Assembly (NCBI GenBank): GCA_029547145.1
Contig: JAKPPV010000029.1
Span: forward strand, 1 to 50,167
From: Methanobacteriota archaeon
GTDB taxonomy: Archaea > Halobacteriota > Methanomicrobia > Methanomicrobiales > Methanospirillaceae
Reading direction: 5' to 3'
Length of the DNA stretch: 50,167 bases
The notes under the pieces are model-generated. The model was not told the DNA's origin and made no database searches. It saw only the letters and a program-made list of their open reading frames with translations. Shown piece after piece: positions 42,182 to 50,167 of the stretch. The position numbers and the translations under genes were made by a program. The number at the start of each line of letters is the position of its first letter. The first letter of the stretch is position 1.

Positions 42182-43562
42182 CTCCATACCTCCATGCAGT
42201 CGCCGGCCGTCCCACCGGATCGACCGCGCCCCCCGTCTTGTCGGCCTGCAAACCCCCGTCCCGGACCTCGCCGGTCCCCTTGCGGGAGAGCCGCCGGTAG
42301 CACCGGAGGCCCGCCCCGATGAAGACCGAGGCGACGATCACCCCGGCCCCGAGGATCAGGGTAAAGAGCACGATCGCGACCGCTGATCCGACCGCTCCGC
42401 CGGTCGTCCCGGGTTCCGCACCCCCGCCGCCCGGTGCCGGGATGCCGGGTCCGGGACCGCTCTCCGGCGGCAGGAGGATGCCCGCGGTGTCCGTAGGCTC
42501 CGGGACCGGGCCGCCCATCCCCTGGCCCGGGCCGGCGATCGGGAGCGTCCCCCCGGGTTCCGCGGGGGGTGTCGGGGCGACCGCGGTCCTCGGTGACGGC
42601 AACGAGACCTCCGTCGGACTGACCGGCGTCGTACTCGTGACCGCGACGGTCGTCTGCGTGGTCTGTACCGTCGTCGTCAGGACGGTCGTGGGCGCGGTGG
42701 TCGCCGGTCTCCTCGTGCAGACGTACGCGACCAGGCACGGGTGGAGGCGGTTCGCGTTCCCCCTGACGAATCCGACCGTGTTCGAGGACCCGGCGAGGGA
42801 CCGCACGTCGTACGACCGCAGATCGAAGTACGCCCCGCCGCTCGCCCCCGCCGCGTCGGTGGCGAGCGTCCTGCCGTTGAAGAGGACCTGATCCCCGTCA
42901 CCGCGGACCGAGGCGAGGTAGGCGACGTGCAGGCGGGCGTCGGTCACCTCCGCCGCCGACGGCCCGGGCCCGAGCGGCAGGTCCACCGTATTCTTCGCCG
43001 CGTCCTTGTTCAGGTTCTCGTTGCCCTCGGCGAACCAGTACTCGATCTCCGGTGCGGACGGGTCCTCGGTCGCCACCGCGAGGACGATCCCGTAGACCCG
43101 CCCGTCGATCTCCCCGGCGGTGGTCGCGGTCGCGGAGTTCGCACCCGGAACGACCCGGTCCTGGACATCGTAGGCACACCAGTGGACCCCGAACCCCGAG
43201 ACGTAGGTGAGGCTGTTCGTGTCCCTGCCCCCTTCCAGCGGCCGTTCCCCGAGCGAGACGCCGTTGAAGCTCGTCTCCACCGTCCCCGTGTAGTTGGGTG
43301 TCCCGCCCCAGACCCCGACGTAGAGACGGGCGAACCGGACCGTGCCGGACGGGACGGTGAACGACTGGGTGTACGGCGAGGCGACCAGCCCGTGACCCCC
43401 CGTCACCGAGACGCTGCCGTGGTGCTGCCCGTGGGCAACCACCTTGAGCGGGATCCCGTTCATCGAGTAGACCGCGCCTGCCGGGGTGGTCAGGAGAAGC
43501 AGGAGGATGACGAGGGCACAGGCGCACCTCCTAGAGCCGGTTGAAGAGCAGCACGATGTCAT
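42171..43562 (-). CDS. DUF3344-related surface protein with Pro/Gly stalk
   Basis: A 463-residue protein. A Cys-rich N-terminus leads into the signal CALVILLLLLTTPAGAVYSM. The body is the second DUF3344 subtype (VTGGHGLVASPYTQSFTVPS, LYVGVWGG, EYWFAEGNENLN), like the gene at 45761-46723. A Thr/Pro/Gly linker follows, then the membrane segment VAIVLFTLILGAGVIVASVF and a basic tail. The start at 43562 lies 32 bases inside the end of the preceding gene, an unusually deep overlap. AGGAGG occurs 30 bases after this ATG in another frame, so the exact start deserves doubt, but no other in-frame start precedes the signal peptide. Confidence 0.8.
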   Translation of the reverse strand: MTSCCSSTGSRRCACALVILLLLLTTPAGAVYSMNGIPLKVVAHGQHHGSVSVTGGHGLVASPYTQSFTVPSGTVRFARLYVGVWGGTPNYTGTVETSFNGVSLGERPLEGGRDTNSLTYVSGFGVHWCAYDVQDRVVPGANSATATTAGEIDGRVYGIVLAVATEDPSAPEIEYWFAEGNENLNKDAAKNTVDLPLGPGPSAAEVTDARLHVAYLASVRGDGDQVLFNGRTLATDAAGASGGAYFDLRSYDVRSLAGSSNTVGFVRGNANRLHPCLVAYVCTRRPATTAPTTVLTTTVQTTQTTVAVTSTTPVSPTEVSLPSPRTAVAPTPPAEPGGTLPIAGPGQGMGGPVPEPTDTAGILLPPESGPGPGIPAPGGGGAEPGTTGGAVGSAVAIVLFTLILGAGVIVASVFIGAGLRCYRRLSRKGTGEVRDGGLQADKTGGAVDPVGRPATAWRYGDDD

Positions 43563-44670
43563 TGAAGTCGATCCTTTTGTTCCGGTTCGCGTCGAAGGAC
43601 GCGACCGGTTCGTTCTCCGCGATCCAGGACATGCTCGTGAAGTAGACCACGATGTCGGAGAAGTCCCGCCGGCCGTTCCCGTTGACGTCCTCGCAGATGC
43701 CGTCCTGGTCCAGGTCCCGCGGCAGCACGGTCAGCGGGGGCACCGGGCGGAGTGCCGGACCATCCGCCTCGACCACGGTGAGCACGAACACCCCGGGGAT
43801 CATGCAGTCCCCCCGGTCCTGGACGACGAGCGTGTTTGCCCCCTCCCGGAGGTACGGGAGCACGTCGGTGGTGTTGACCGCGACCTGCATCGCGGTCCCC
43901 GGGGCGTCGACCGCCCCGAGCGAATACCCGTTCAGGAAGAGCTCGTTGCTTTTACTCTCTCCCTTATCGGCGCCGGGGACGACCGTGAGGAGCCGGGCCG
44001 AACGGACCAGCCCGGTCGCGGGTACCCCATCGAACGTCGTGCTGGTCGTCGCCTGGTCCGCGGTGACGCCCGTCGTGTTGAAGAGGAGGTCGGCGCCCTC
44101 GCGGACCCAGTACCGGCACCGGGGCATCCCGGCGTCCTCGTAGACGACCAGGAGCGCCGCCCCGTAGAGCGAGACCTCCCGCCCGCCGGTGCCGGCGTTG
44201 GAGACGGTCACCCGGTGGACCCCCGACCCCCGTACCTGCCCGGTCACGTTCCAGGCATCGAGCCCGAACGGGTAGTCGTACGCCCCCGACCCCTTCCGGT
44301 CCGCGTGGCGGGTGCCCGCGGGGAGCACTGTGCCGTCGAGCGAGACCTCAAGGTCCGGGAGCAGGCCGTTCGTACCGTCGTGGCTCCAGGTCCAGAAGAC
44401 CTGGAGGCGGGCCGTCCGTACGGTCGCACCCACGGGGAGCGTGACGGGGATCTCAACGGGATACGACTCGCCGGGCTGCATCGCGCCCCGGTACGCCGAG
44501 TCCCCGAACGAGTACCAGACATCCCCGGTCACCGTCCCCCCGTCGGCGAGGGAGAACGGACGGTCGCCCGCGTACGTCGCGTGGACGGGGGGGACGAGGA
44601 GGGCGGGCCCGATCAGCACCACGAGCAGAAGGACCGCCCCGGTACGGGCGAGCCGGCGGGGGACGGTCAC
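43531..44670 (-). CDS. DUF3344 surface protein with dockerin-like EF-hand tail
   Basis: A 379-residue exported protein starting at GTG (44670), whose GTGA overlaps the stop of the S-component gene. Signal peptide TGAVLLLVVLIGPALLVPPV; DUF3344 body with GTVTGDVWYSFGDSAYRGAM, VFWTWSHDG and LLTVVPGADKGESKSNELFL. The last 60 residues hold two calcium-loop motifs, DVNGNGRRDFSDIVVYF and DANRNKRIDFNDIVLLF, the dockerin type I pattern. There is no C-terminal membrane anchor. The tail could dock the protein non-covalently to a cohesin-like or S-layer partner, unlike its anchored sisters. Confidence 0.85.
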   Translation of the reverse strand: MTVPRRLARTGAVLLLVVLIGPALLVPPVHATYAGDRPFSLADGGTVTGDVWYSFGDSAYRGAMQPGESYPVEIPVTLPVGATVRTARLQVFWTWSHDGTNGLLPDLEVSLDGTVLPAGTRHADRKGSGAYDYPFGLDAWNVTGQVRGSGVHRVTVSNAGTGGREVSLYGAALLVVYEDAGMPRCRYWVREGADLLFNTTGVTADQATTSTTFDGVPATGLVRSARLLTVVPGADKGESKSNELFLNGYSLGAVDAPGTAMQVAVNTTDVLPYLREGANTLVVQDRGDCMIPGVFVLTVVEADGPALRPVPPLTVLPRDLDQDGICEDVNGNGRRDFSDIVVYFTSMSWIAENEPVASFDANRNKRIDFNDIVLLFNRL

Positions 44671-45764
44671 AGGACCGACCCCCTGACCTTCTTCGCGGTG
44701 GAGTAGCCGATCCAGCCGCCGATGATACCGCCGAGGACACCGAGGCCGATCTGCAGGCCGCTGTACCACGGGGCGTAGGCGATGTGCCAGACGGCGGGGC
44801 CGAAGAGGAGGTAGAACGCCCCGTAGGAGACGAAGCCCCGGATGATGCCGATCGCGACCGCCGTTCCCCGACGGTCCGCGTAGTCGCCCCCCAGCACCAT
44901 GCAGAGGAGGTCGACGGCGACCCCCTCCATCAGGTACCAGCCGAGCCAGAGCAGGATGTTCGTCCCCCAGATCACCATCGCCACGATCTCCTGGACGAAG
45001 AAGAGCAGGGTGGCGGTCCCCGGCTTCCGGACCAGGTGGACGGCCAGCACGAGGAGGACGGCCGTCGGGATGGTGTAGAGCAGACCGCCGAACGGGCCGA
45101 GCAGGTCGTTGAAGGTCTGCCAGAACCAGCGGAAGACCACCCCGAGCAGGGCGGCGATCAGCGCAATCGTCACCAGGTCGTTGGTCGAGAACCGCTGGAG
45201 CACGGTCGAGCGCCGGAAGAAGACGAGTGCGACCAGTAAGAAGAGCAGGCTCACCCCGATCGTCCCGTACGTGATCCAGGAGAGGGGTGGAATGATCGAG
45301 GCCTCGTGCGTGAGGGTCGCAGTGCGGCTCTCGCCGTTCACCCGGTAGGTGGCGTTCACCAGGAACGGCGCGGCGATCCGGTGCTCGACCGAGGCGGGCG
45401 GGCGGACCCCGAACGTCATGTTCTGCGCCTCTCCGGGAGCGAGCTCCCCGACGGTGACCGCGACCCCTCCACCCTCCGCCGCGACGCCCGGCAGGGGCTG
45501 CGGCGGTACCGAGACGGGCATCCCGAGGGGGACGTCGACCCGGACGGTGACGTTCGTGAGCGGCACGGTGCCGGTGTTGGTGAAGGTGACCCTCACCCGT
45601 TCGTCCCAGGCGGTCCCCGCGACGAGCGTATCCGCGGCGTAGATCTCCTGGTTCTTGACGGGGACCTCCACCCGGAGCGCGAGCGGGCCGTCGTCGGCGG
45701 CCACGAGCGGGCAGAGCAGGGAGAGCCCGAGCAGGAGCAGGACCACCCAGGACGACCTCGTCAT
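44667..45764 (-). CDS. ECF transporter S component with extracytoplasmic N-terminal domain
   Basis: A 365-residue protein from the ATG at 45764 (GGAGGTCACC upstream; ATGA overlap). Signal-like WVVLLLLGLSLLCPLVAA, then an Ig-like/CARDB-type beta domain (residues about 25-165; VRVTFTNTGTVPLTNVTVRV). A linking helix (ITYGTIGVSLLFLLVALVFF) leads to a membrane core of about six helices starting FSTNDLVTIALIAALLGVVF and ending IGLGVLGGIIGGWIGYSTAK. The core has the size and helix pattern of ECF S components of the YkoE/thiamine-related type. The nearby T component and two-domain ATPase complete an ECF importer. The fused outer domain is unusual and may receive substrate from the neighbouring DUF3344 proteins. 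Substrate unknown. Confidence 0.75.
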   Translation of the reverse strand: MTRSSWVVLLLLGLSLLCPLVAADDGPLALRVEVPVKNQEIYAADTLVAGTAWDERVRVTFTNTGTVPLTNVTVRVDVPLGMPVSVPPQPLPGVAAEGGGVAVTVGELAPGEAQNMTFGVRPPASVEHRIAAPFLVNATYRVNGESRTATLTHEASIIPPLSWITYGTIGVSLLFLLVALVFFRRSTVLQRFSTNDLVTIALIAALLGVVFRWFWQTFNDLLGPFGGLLYTIPTAVLLVLAVHLVRKPGTATLLFFVQEIVAMVIWGTNILLWLGWYLMEGVAVDLLCMVLGGDYADRRGTAVAIGIIRGFVSYGAFYLLFGPAVWHIAYAPWYSGLQIGLGVLGGIIGGWIGYSTAKKVRGSVL

Positions 45765-46723
45765 GGTGACCTCCTCCTGATCCGGTAGAGGTACGCGGCG
45801 CCGAGCACCGAGAGGACGAGGACGGCGATCACGGGGAGCGGCACCTCCCGTCCCCGGGCATGCTCGACGAGCCGTGACGAGACGCCGGTGACGGGGACGC
45901 CGGCACCGTCGGCGTAGGTCAGGACGAGCACGACGTTGAACGGGTGGAGGTAGTTCTCGTCCCCCCGCTCGAAGACGACCCGGTTGCCGGTCCTGTTCAC
46001 CAGGGGGGTGACGTCGAAGGTGTCGATGTCCAGGTAGGGGCCGGACTTCGCCCGTCCCACGTCCTCTCCGAGCAGGTGGTCGTTGAAGAGGAGCCGATCC
46101 CGCTCCCCTGCCGTCCCCGCGATCTGCATGGTGACGAGGGTCGCCCTCTCGAGCCCGCCGGTCTCGACGGTCGCGTTCACCCCGACGATCTCCCGGTCCA
46201 GCTTCGTCCCCGGGGCGAGCGCGGAGTTCCCCTCGTAGACGAAGAAGCGGGTGACCGGCATCGACTGGTTCTCGACCACGGCGGTCAGGAAGACCGCATA
46301 GGGGGCGCCGTTATCGTTCCTGTAGCGGGCCTCGACCCGGTTCATCCCCGGATGGACGAGGCCGGTCACGTCGAAGAGATACGAGGCGACCCCCCAGGCC
46401 GAGACGATGTCGGACCAGGTCCGCTGGGGGAGGGCCTGCCCGTTCACCGAGACGTCGAGCGTGTCCGCCTCGTTGTAGTTCCAGACCGGGACCGAGAGCC
46501 GGGCGAAGGTGACCTGGCCCGGGGGGAGCTCCAGGTACTCGGTGTAGGGCTGCTCCTGCGTGTAGCCGTGACCACCGGAGGCGAAGACGGAGCCGTGCAC
46601 GGTGCCCTCCGCAACGAGAGTGAGCGGGCTCCCCGCCCCGCGCCACTCGCCCGCGTTCACCGCCGGGGCGAGGAGGAGGAGGAGGAGGAGCACGAGGGCA
46701 CCTACCGGGGCGGACCGCGTCAT
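45761..46723 (-). CDS. DUF3344-related surface protein, membrane-anchored
   Basis: A 320-residue protein with its ATG at 46723 overlapping the stop of the T-component gene (ATGA). Signal VGALVLLLLLLLAPAVNA, second-subtype DUF3344 body (VFASGGHGYTQEQPYTEYLE, RLSVPVWNYNEADT, FFVYEGNSALAPG), and a C-terminal anchor (LPVIAVLVLSVLGAAYLYRI) followed by RRRSP. It lies between the T and S component genes, so it is very likely a dedicated outer part of this importer, perhaps a substrate receptor. Its closest relative in the window is 42171-43562. The much longer frame reaching to 47503 is an antisense-like artefact of GC-rich DNA overlapping the T component. Confidence 0.8.
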   Translation of the reverse strand: MTRSAPVGALVLLLLLLLAPAVNAGEWRGAGSPLTLVAEGTVHGSVFASGGHGYTQEQPYTEYLELPPGQVTFARLSVPVWNYNEADTLDVSVNGQALPQRTWSDIVSAWGVASYLFDVTGLVHPGMNRVEARYRNDNGAPYAVFLTAVVENQSMPVTRFFVYEGNSALAPGTKLDREIVGVNATVETGGLERATLVTMQIAGTAGERDRLLFNDHLLGEDVGRAKSGPYLDIDTFDVTPLVNRTGNRVVFERGDENYLHPFNVVLVLTYADGAGVPVTGVSSRLVEHARGREVPLPVIAVLVLSVLGAAYLYRIRRRSP

Positions 46724-47583
46724 AGCAGCACGCTCCCGCCGTATCCCAGCACGGAGAGGAGGAGACCGGCCCCCAGCATGAACGCGGCATACCCTCCGAC
46801 CAGGACGTCCGGCCACCCCGGCCGGAGCTCGACGAGCGAGGTGCGGGTACGGGCCGCCCTGAACGCACGGGAGTCGGCGGCGAGGGCGAGCTGCCGGCCG
46901 GAACGGAGGAGCCCGGTGATCAGGGGGAAGAATAGGTAGGAGAGCGCCCGGAGCATCCCGGCGAAGCCCCGCAGGTTCAGCCCGCGGGCCTGCATCGCGC
47001 GCATGATCTGTTCGGCCTCCCCGATCATCGTCGGGGCGAACGAGACGGCGGCGGAGACCATGAACGCGATCTCCAGGGGCACCCCGAGCGGGGGCCGGTC
47101 CCCGCGCCCGGGGAGAATGGCGGAGAGGGCCGCGATCAGGTCGCCCGGCCGGGTGGAGGCGACGAGGGCCAGTGCGGCGCTCGAGCTCGCGATGAACCGG
47201 AACGACTGGACGAACCCGTAGACGATCCCGTTCAGGTAGACCGAGATGCCACCCGTGATCGGGCCCAGGACCGGGAAGTCGGACGGCAGCAGGACGAACC
47301 GGGGGCCGGTGCCCCAGTAGTAGAAGAACGCCTGCGAGAAGATGACGCCTGCCGCGATCGAGGCGAAGATCAGGAGCAGGGTCCGGACCTGCCGTCCCGA
47401 GGGCTTCAGCACGGCCCAGAACGGGACGGTGGAGAGGGCGAGCAGGCCCAGGAGCAGGGGCGTGCCGACCAGGACGGCCGCGACGGAGACGGAGAGGACC
47501 CACAGGAGCTTGGTCCTCGGGTCGAGCCGGTGGAGCGGTGTCTCCTTCTCGAAGGACCGGAAGAGCTGCTGGAGGGACGACAT
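46720..47583 (-). CDS. ECF transporter T component (EcfT)
   Basis: A 287-residue membrane protein starting MSSLQQLFRSFEKETPLHRL, the family start DPRTKLLW following. Five to six hydrophobic segments precede the two cytoplasmic coupling helices, with the motifs MRAMQARGLNLRG and AADSRAFRAARTR; the Ala/Ser-Arg-Gly/Ala triplets are the signatures that contact the ATPase. First gene of a seven-gene minus-strand operon with overlapping starts. The promoter is in the AT-rich gap upstream (TAATAACA about 26 bases before the ATG). The divergent gene encodes its ATPase. Confidence 0.9.
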   Translation of the reverse strand: MSSLQQLFRSFEKETPLHRLDPRTKLLWVLSVSVAAVLVGTPLLLGLLALSTVPFWAVLKPSGRQVRTLLLIFASIAAGVIFSQAFFYYWGTGPRFVLLPSDFPVLGPITGGISVYLNGIVYGFVQSFRFIASSSAALALVASTRPGDLIAALSAILPGRGDRPPLGVPLEIAFMVSAAVSFAPTMIGEAEQIMRAMQARGLNLRGFAGMLRALSYLFFPLITGLLRSGRQLALAADSRAFRAARTRTSLVELRPGWPDVLVGGYAAFMLGAGLLLSVLGYGGSVLL

Positions 47584-47666
47584 CTCGTGACTGTTTTACG
47601 CAATTTGTTATTATTCTTACGAATGGCGGTTCGAATAAAATTTTTACCTATTCTGTCAGAAGGGTT
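47584..47666. promoter_or_regulatory. Divergent promoter between ECF T and A genes
   Basis: An 83-base AT-rich gap. On the minus strand a TAATAACA element lies about 26 bases before the T-component ATG. On the plus strand AATAAAATTTTTA at 47633-47645 lies about 26 bases before the ATPase ATG at 47667. Both spacings fit leaderless transcripts. No clear palindrome seen. Confidence 0.5.
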
Positions 47667-49424
47667 ATGATCATCTGGATACCCGCCATGCTCGTCGTCG
47701 AGAACCTCAGTTTCACCTACCCCGGGACCGATCAGCCCGCCGTCGATTCGGTCTCCTTCTCGGTCCGGGATGGGGAGTTCGTCATCCTCACCGGGCCGAG
47801 CGGGTGCGGGAAGAGCACCCTCGCGGCGCTCGTCAAGGGGCTGATCCGCGAGGGTGCGACCGGGTCGATCCGGATCGACGGGGTACCGGCGGACACCCTC
47901 AGCGTCCCCGAGCGAGCCCAGCGGGTCGGCATGGTCTTCCAGAACCCCGACCTCCAGTTCTTCGGCGTTACCGTGCGCGAGGACGTCGCGTTCGGGCCGG
48001 AGAACCTGGGACTCCCCCGGGACGAGATCCGTGCACGGGTCGAGGTTGCGCTCCGGGCGGTCGGGATCGCCGACCTCGCGGACCGGGTGATCGTCACCCT
48101 CTCCGGCGGCGAGCGGCAGCGGGTCGCGATCGCGGGGGCGCTGGCGATGCGCCCCCGCCTGCTGATCCTGGACGAACCGACCTCGGACCTGGACCCGGGG
48201 GGACGTCGCGAGGTGCTCGAGACGCTCCGCGAACTGCAGGGCCAGGGGATCACCATCCTGTTGATCGAGCACAACCTGGAGGAGGTGGCCGAGTACGCCG
48301 ACCGGTGCCTGGTCATGGAGGAGGGTCGCCTGGTCGCGGACGACACCCCGTTCGGAGCGCTCTCCGAACCGTCCGGGCGCCTGACCGCGATCGGGGTCCA
48401 CCCCCCGCAGCGGTACTGGCTGGCGGGGATGCTCGGTCTCGAGGACGCCTCGGACGGGGCGCTGCTCGGGGCGCTCGGAACGGCCCGTCCACCCCCGGCA
48501 CCGCCGGAAGGACCGCTGCCGGGGCAATCCGGGACCGCCGTGATCGAGTTCGACCACGTGACGACGGTCCGCGACGGGAGGAAGACGGTGCTCGACGACG
48601 TCACCTTCCGGATCCGGCCGGGCGAGTTCGTCGCCCTGATCGGCCGCAACGGGGCGGGAAAGTCGACGATCGCCGGCCACCTGATCGGGTTTCTCAGGGC
48701 GACGAACGGACGGGTCCTCGTCGACGGGGAGGACGCGGGCACCCGGACCGTCGCCCACCTCGCCCGCCGCATCGGCTACCTCTTCCAGAACCCCGACAAC
48801 CAGCTCTTCATGGACTCCGTCTCCCGCGAGATCGGGTTCGGCCTCGTCAACTACGGGATCTCCGATGTCGAGGGTCGCGTCCGCCGGGCGATGGAGCACC
48901 ATGGCCTGGTGGAGTTCGCCTCCCGTCCGCCCCAGTCCCTCTCGCGCGGCCAGCGCCAGCGGGTGGCCGTCGCCTCGATCCTGGCGATGGAACCGGGTAT
49001 CCTGGTCCTCGACGAGCCGACCACGGGGCAGGACCGGGGCCATCTCCACGCCCTGATGGAGGAGATGGTCGGGCTTCACCGTGCCGGCCGGGCCGTGCTC
49101 CTGATCACCCATGACCTGACGCTCGTCGCCGCCTATGCCGAGCGGGTGCTCGTCCTGGACCGGGGACGCCTCCTCTTCGACGGCACCCCGACGGACCTCT
49201 TCTACGGGAGCTCGCTGATCGAGGCGCTCGGGTGGCCGGTCCCGACCGCGATCCGGCTCGGGCGGGCGCTGGGCCTGCGGGGCGTGATGACCCCGCAGGA
49301 CCTGCTCGCCGCCGTCCCGGCCGACAGCCCCGGTCCCGGTGGTGACCGGGACGGCGGGGAGCCCCCGCCCTGGTTCAGCGCCCTCCCCGGGGGGACCGGC
49401 GGGACTCCCGTGGGGGTTCTGTAG
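47667..49424 (+). CDS. ECF transporter ATPase with two nucleotide-binding domains
   Basis: A 585-residue fusion of two ABC domains, as in YkoD-type ECF ATPases. Domain 1 has TGPSGCGKST, VFQNPDLQFFGVTVREDVAF, LSGGERQRVAIAGALAM and LLILDEPTSDLDPG. Domain 2 (from about residue 290) has IGRNGAGKST, LFQNPDNQLFMDSVSREIGF, LSRGQRQRVAVASILAM and LVLDEPTTGQD. In domain 2 the signature is LSRGQ and the D-loop Asp pattern is GQD, both mild deviations. The start at 47667 is supported by the TATA spacing; ATG 47688 (MLVVENLSF) is the alternative. It powers the T/S components encoded divergently. Confidence 0.9.
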   Translation: MIIWIPAMLVVENLSFTYPGTDQPAVDSVSFSVRDGEFVILTGPSGCGKSTLAALVKGLIREGATGSIRIDGVPADTLSVPERAQRVGMVFQNPDLQFFGVTVREDVAFGPENLGLPRDEIRARVEVALRAVGIADLADRVIVTLSGGERQRVAIAGALAMRPRLLILDEPTSDLDPGGRREVLETLRELQGQGITILLIEHNLEEVAEYADRCLVMEEGRLVADDTPFGALSEPSGRLTAIGVHPPQRYWLAGMLGLEDASDGALLGALGTARPPPAPPEGPLPGQSGTAVIEFDHVTTVRDGRKTVLDDVTFRIRPGEFVALIGRNGAGKSTIAGHLIGFLRATNGRVLVDGEDAGTRTVAHLARRIGYLFQNPDNQLFMDSVSREIGFGLVNYGISDVEGRVRRAMEHHGLVEFASRPPQSLSRGQRQRVAVASILAMEPGILVLDEPTTGQDRGHLHALMEEMVGLHRAGRAVLLITHDLTLVAAYAERVLVLDRGRLLFDGTPTDLFYGSSLIEALGWPVPTAIRLGRALGLRGVMTPQDLLAAVPADSPGPGGDRDGGEPPPWFSALPGGTGGTPVGVL

Positions 49425-49608
49425 AATCCTCCTTATTTTTTCAGAAAATCGAAAAATTTATCGTAATTTTTATGAGTCATCGTTTGAATCTACTTACTAT
49501 CTCCTCTCCGGGGGTTCGCCGTCACCGGCCCGCCGAGCCACGCCGGAATGCCGGGTGACGTGCCCTCCTCCTGGATGGGAGACTGTGGGAAGACTCTCGA
49601 GGATGACC
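49425..49608. promoter_or_regulatory. Terminator and promoter region before the last DUF3344 gene
   Basis: A T-rich stretch at about 49430-49441 just after the ATPase stop could terminate that transcript. An AT-rich segment with AAAAATTTATCGTAA near 49450-49465 may be a TATA element, leaving an untranslated leader of more than 100 bases before 49609. No RNA structure recognised. Confidence 0.35.
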
Positions 49609-50167
49609 ATGATCGCAAACCGAAGATTCCTGATCTACACCGTACTTCTGATCGTCCTGTCCCTGATCGGCGGTGCGGGGGTGGTCGCGGCGGAGGCGCC
49701 GGGACAGCTCGCCACGGTCCAGAGCGGCACCGTCTCGGGCGACCTCTACGTCCAGGCGTATCAGCCGGTGCCGTGGAGCAACCAGCCCTCGTCCGGCGTG
49801 ACATCACGGGAGTTCACCCAGGCGTTCACGCTGCCCGCCGGTGCATCGGGGGCGAACGTCGCCTGGGCCCGTCTCTACCTCAGCGTCTACGCGGGGTCGG
49901 CCGATCCCGGGTACAAGGCCCTGACCAACGTCTCGTTCGACGGGAACGGGGACGGGACGTTCGAGGCGACGCTCGGCAACGAGACGATGGAGACCGCTCT
50001 GGGTTCGACGGACGGGACGGTGTACACGGTCAACGACCACTGCAACCGCGTCTACTCCGACTTCCTGGCGTGGTACGACGTGACCGGCGCGATCGCGGCG
50101 ACGGGTCCGGCGGTGAGGATCACGACCCAACAGTACGGCCCGGCGTCGTACGACGGGCGGTTGAAGG
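49609..50167 (+). CDS. DUF3344-type surface protein, N-terminal part (runs off window)
   Basis: An open frame from the ATG at 49609 to the window end, 186 codons without a stop. GAGGA lies six bases before the ATG (an in-frame ATG at 49603 is also possible). Signal peptide YTVLLIVLSLIGGAGVVAAE, then GTVSGDLYVQAYQPVPW, FTQAFTLPAGASGANVAWAR and LYLSVYAG. This matches the first third of the second DUF3344 subtype in the operon (45761-46723, 42171-43562). A DGNGDGTFEATLG segment looks like an extra calcium loop. C-terminal features are not visible. Confidence 0.8.
   Translation, partial: MIANRRFLIYTVLLIVLSLIGGAGVVAAEAPGQLATVQSGTVSGDLYVQAYQPVPWSNQPSSGVTSREFTQAFTLPAGASGANVAWARLYLSVYAGSADPGYKALTNVSFDGNGDGTFEATLGNETMETALGSTDGTVYTVNDHCNRVYSDFLAWYDVTGAIAATGPAVRITTQQYGPASYDGRLK

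Overview
The window reads as archaeal chromosome, most probably from a methanogen of the order Methanomicrobiales. The right half is very GC-rich and carries DUF3344 surface proteins (one with a dockerin-like EF-hand tail), a CbiMNQO cobalt importer, liv-type ABC genes and archaeal-style promoters with a TATA-like box about 25 bases before an apparently leaderless ATG. The left half (about 0-25.5 kb) is visibly less GC-rich and mosaic, and looks like an acquired island.

Layout. 1-142: 3' end of an IS256-type insertion sequence. 0.3-7.7 kb: a ribbon-helix-helix regulator, a wHTH protein plus a 982-residue P-loop ATPase (minus strand), and divergently a NurA-like nuclease plus a HerA-like DNA pump. 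7.8-17.0 kb (minus strand): a seven-gene cluster with a TGT/DpdA-like base transglycosylase, a wHTH protein, an AAA+ ATPase, a UvrD-type helicase, a Cas4/AddB-like iron-sulfur PD-(D/E)XK nuclease, a second TGT-like protein fused to a DUF6884-like domain, and an OGG1-type DNA glycosylase. A small divergent wHTH gene with an 18-bp palindromic operator sits at its head. 17.4-25.5 kb: low-GC cargo bounded by a direct repeat, an ApeA-like HEPN protein, a fossil integrase tail, a DUF262-DUF1524 (GmrSD-type) protein, a double HARE-HTH protein, and a tyrosine integrase next to tRNA-Ser(CGA).

Interpretation of the island. TGT-fold enzymes without a PUA domain, sitting among helicases and nucleases, are the hallmark of 7-deazaguanine DNA modification (Dpd/TgtA5 systems). 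This cluster differs from the bacterial dpd set: it has two TGT paralogs, a glycosylase and a Cas4-like nuclease/UvrD pair, with a HerA-NurA module beside it. I infer a defence island built around exchange or recognition of modified guanine in DNA. The families are read from motifs; the system-level function is inference.

Right of the tRNA: livGF converge on livMHKK, with two nearly identical binding proteins. Then come a small repeat-containing protein, cbiMNQO with a C-terminally extended CbiO, a QueG-like iron-sulfur protein, a DrrAB-type ABC exporter, and a small gene behind an elaborate operator. The last block (39.4-50.2 kb) is a translationally coupled operon in which an ECF transporter (T component and an S component fused to an extracytoplasmic beta domain) is interleaved with five DUF3344 surface proteins. 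The two-domain ECF ATPase is encoded divergently, and a sixth DUF3344 gene runs off the right edge. This looks like a surface-capture and import system of unknown substrate.
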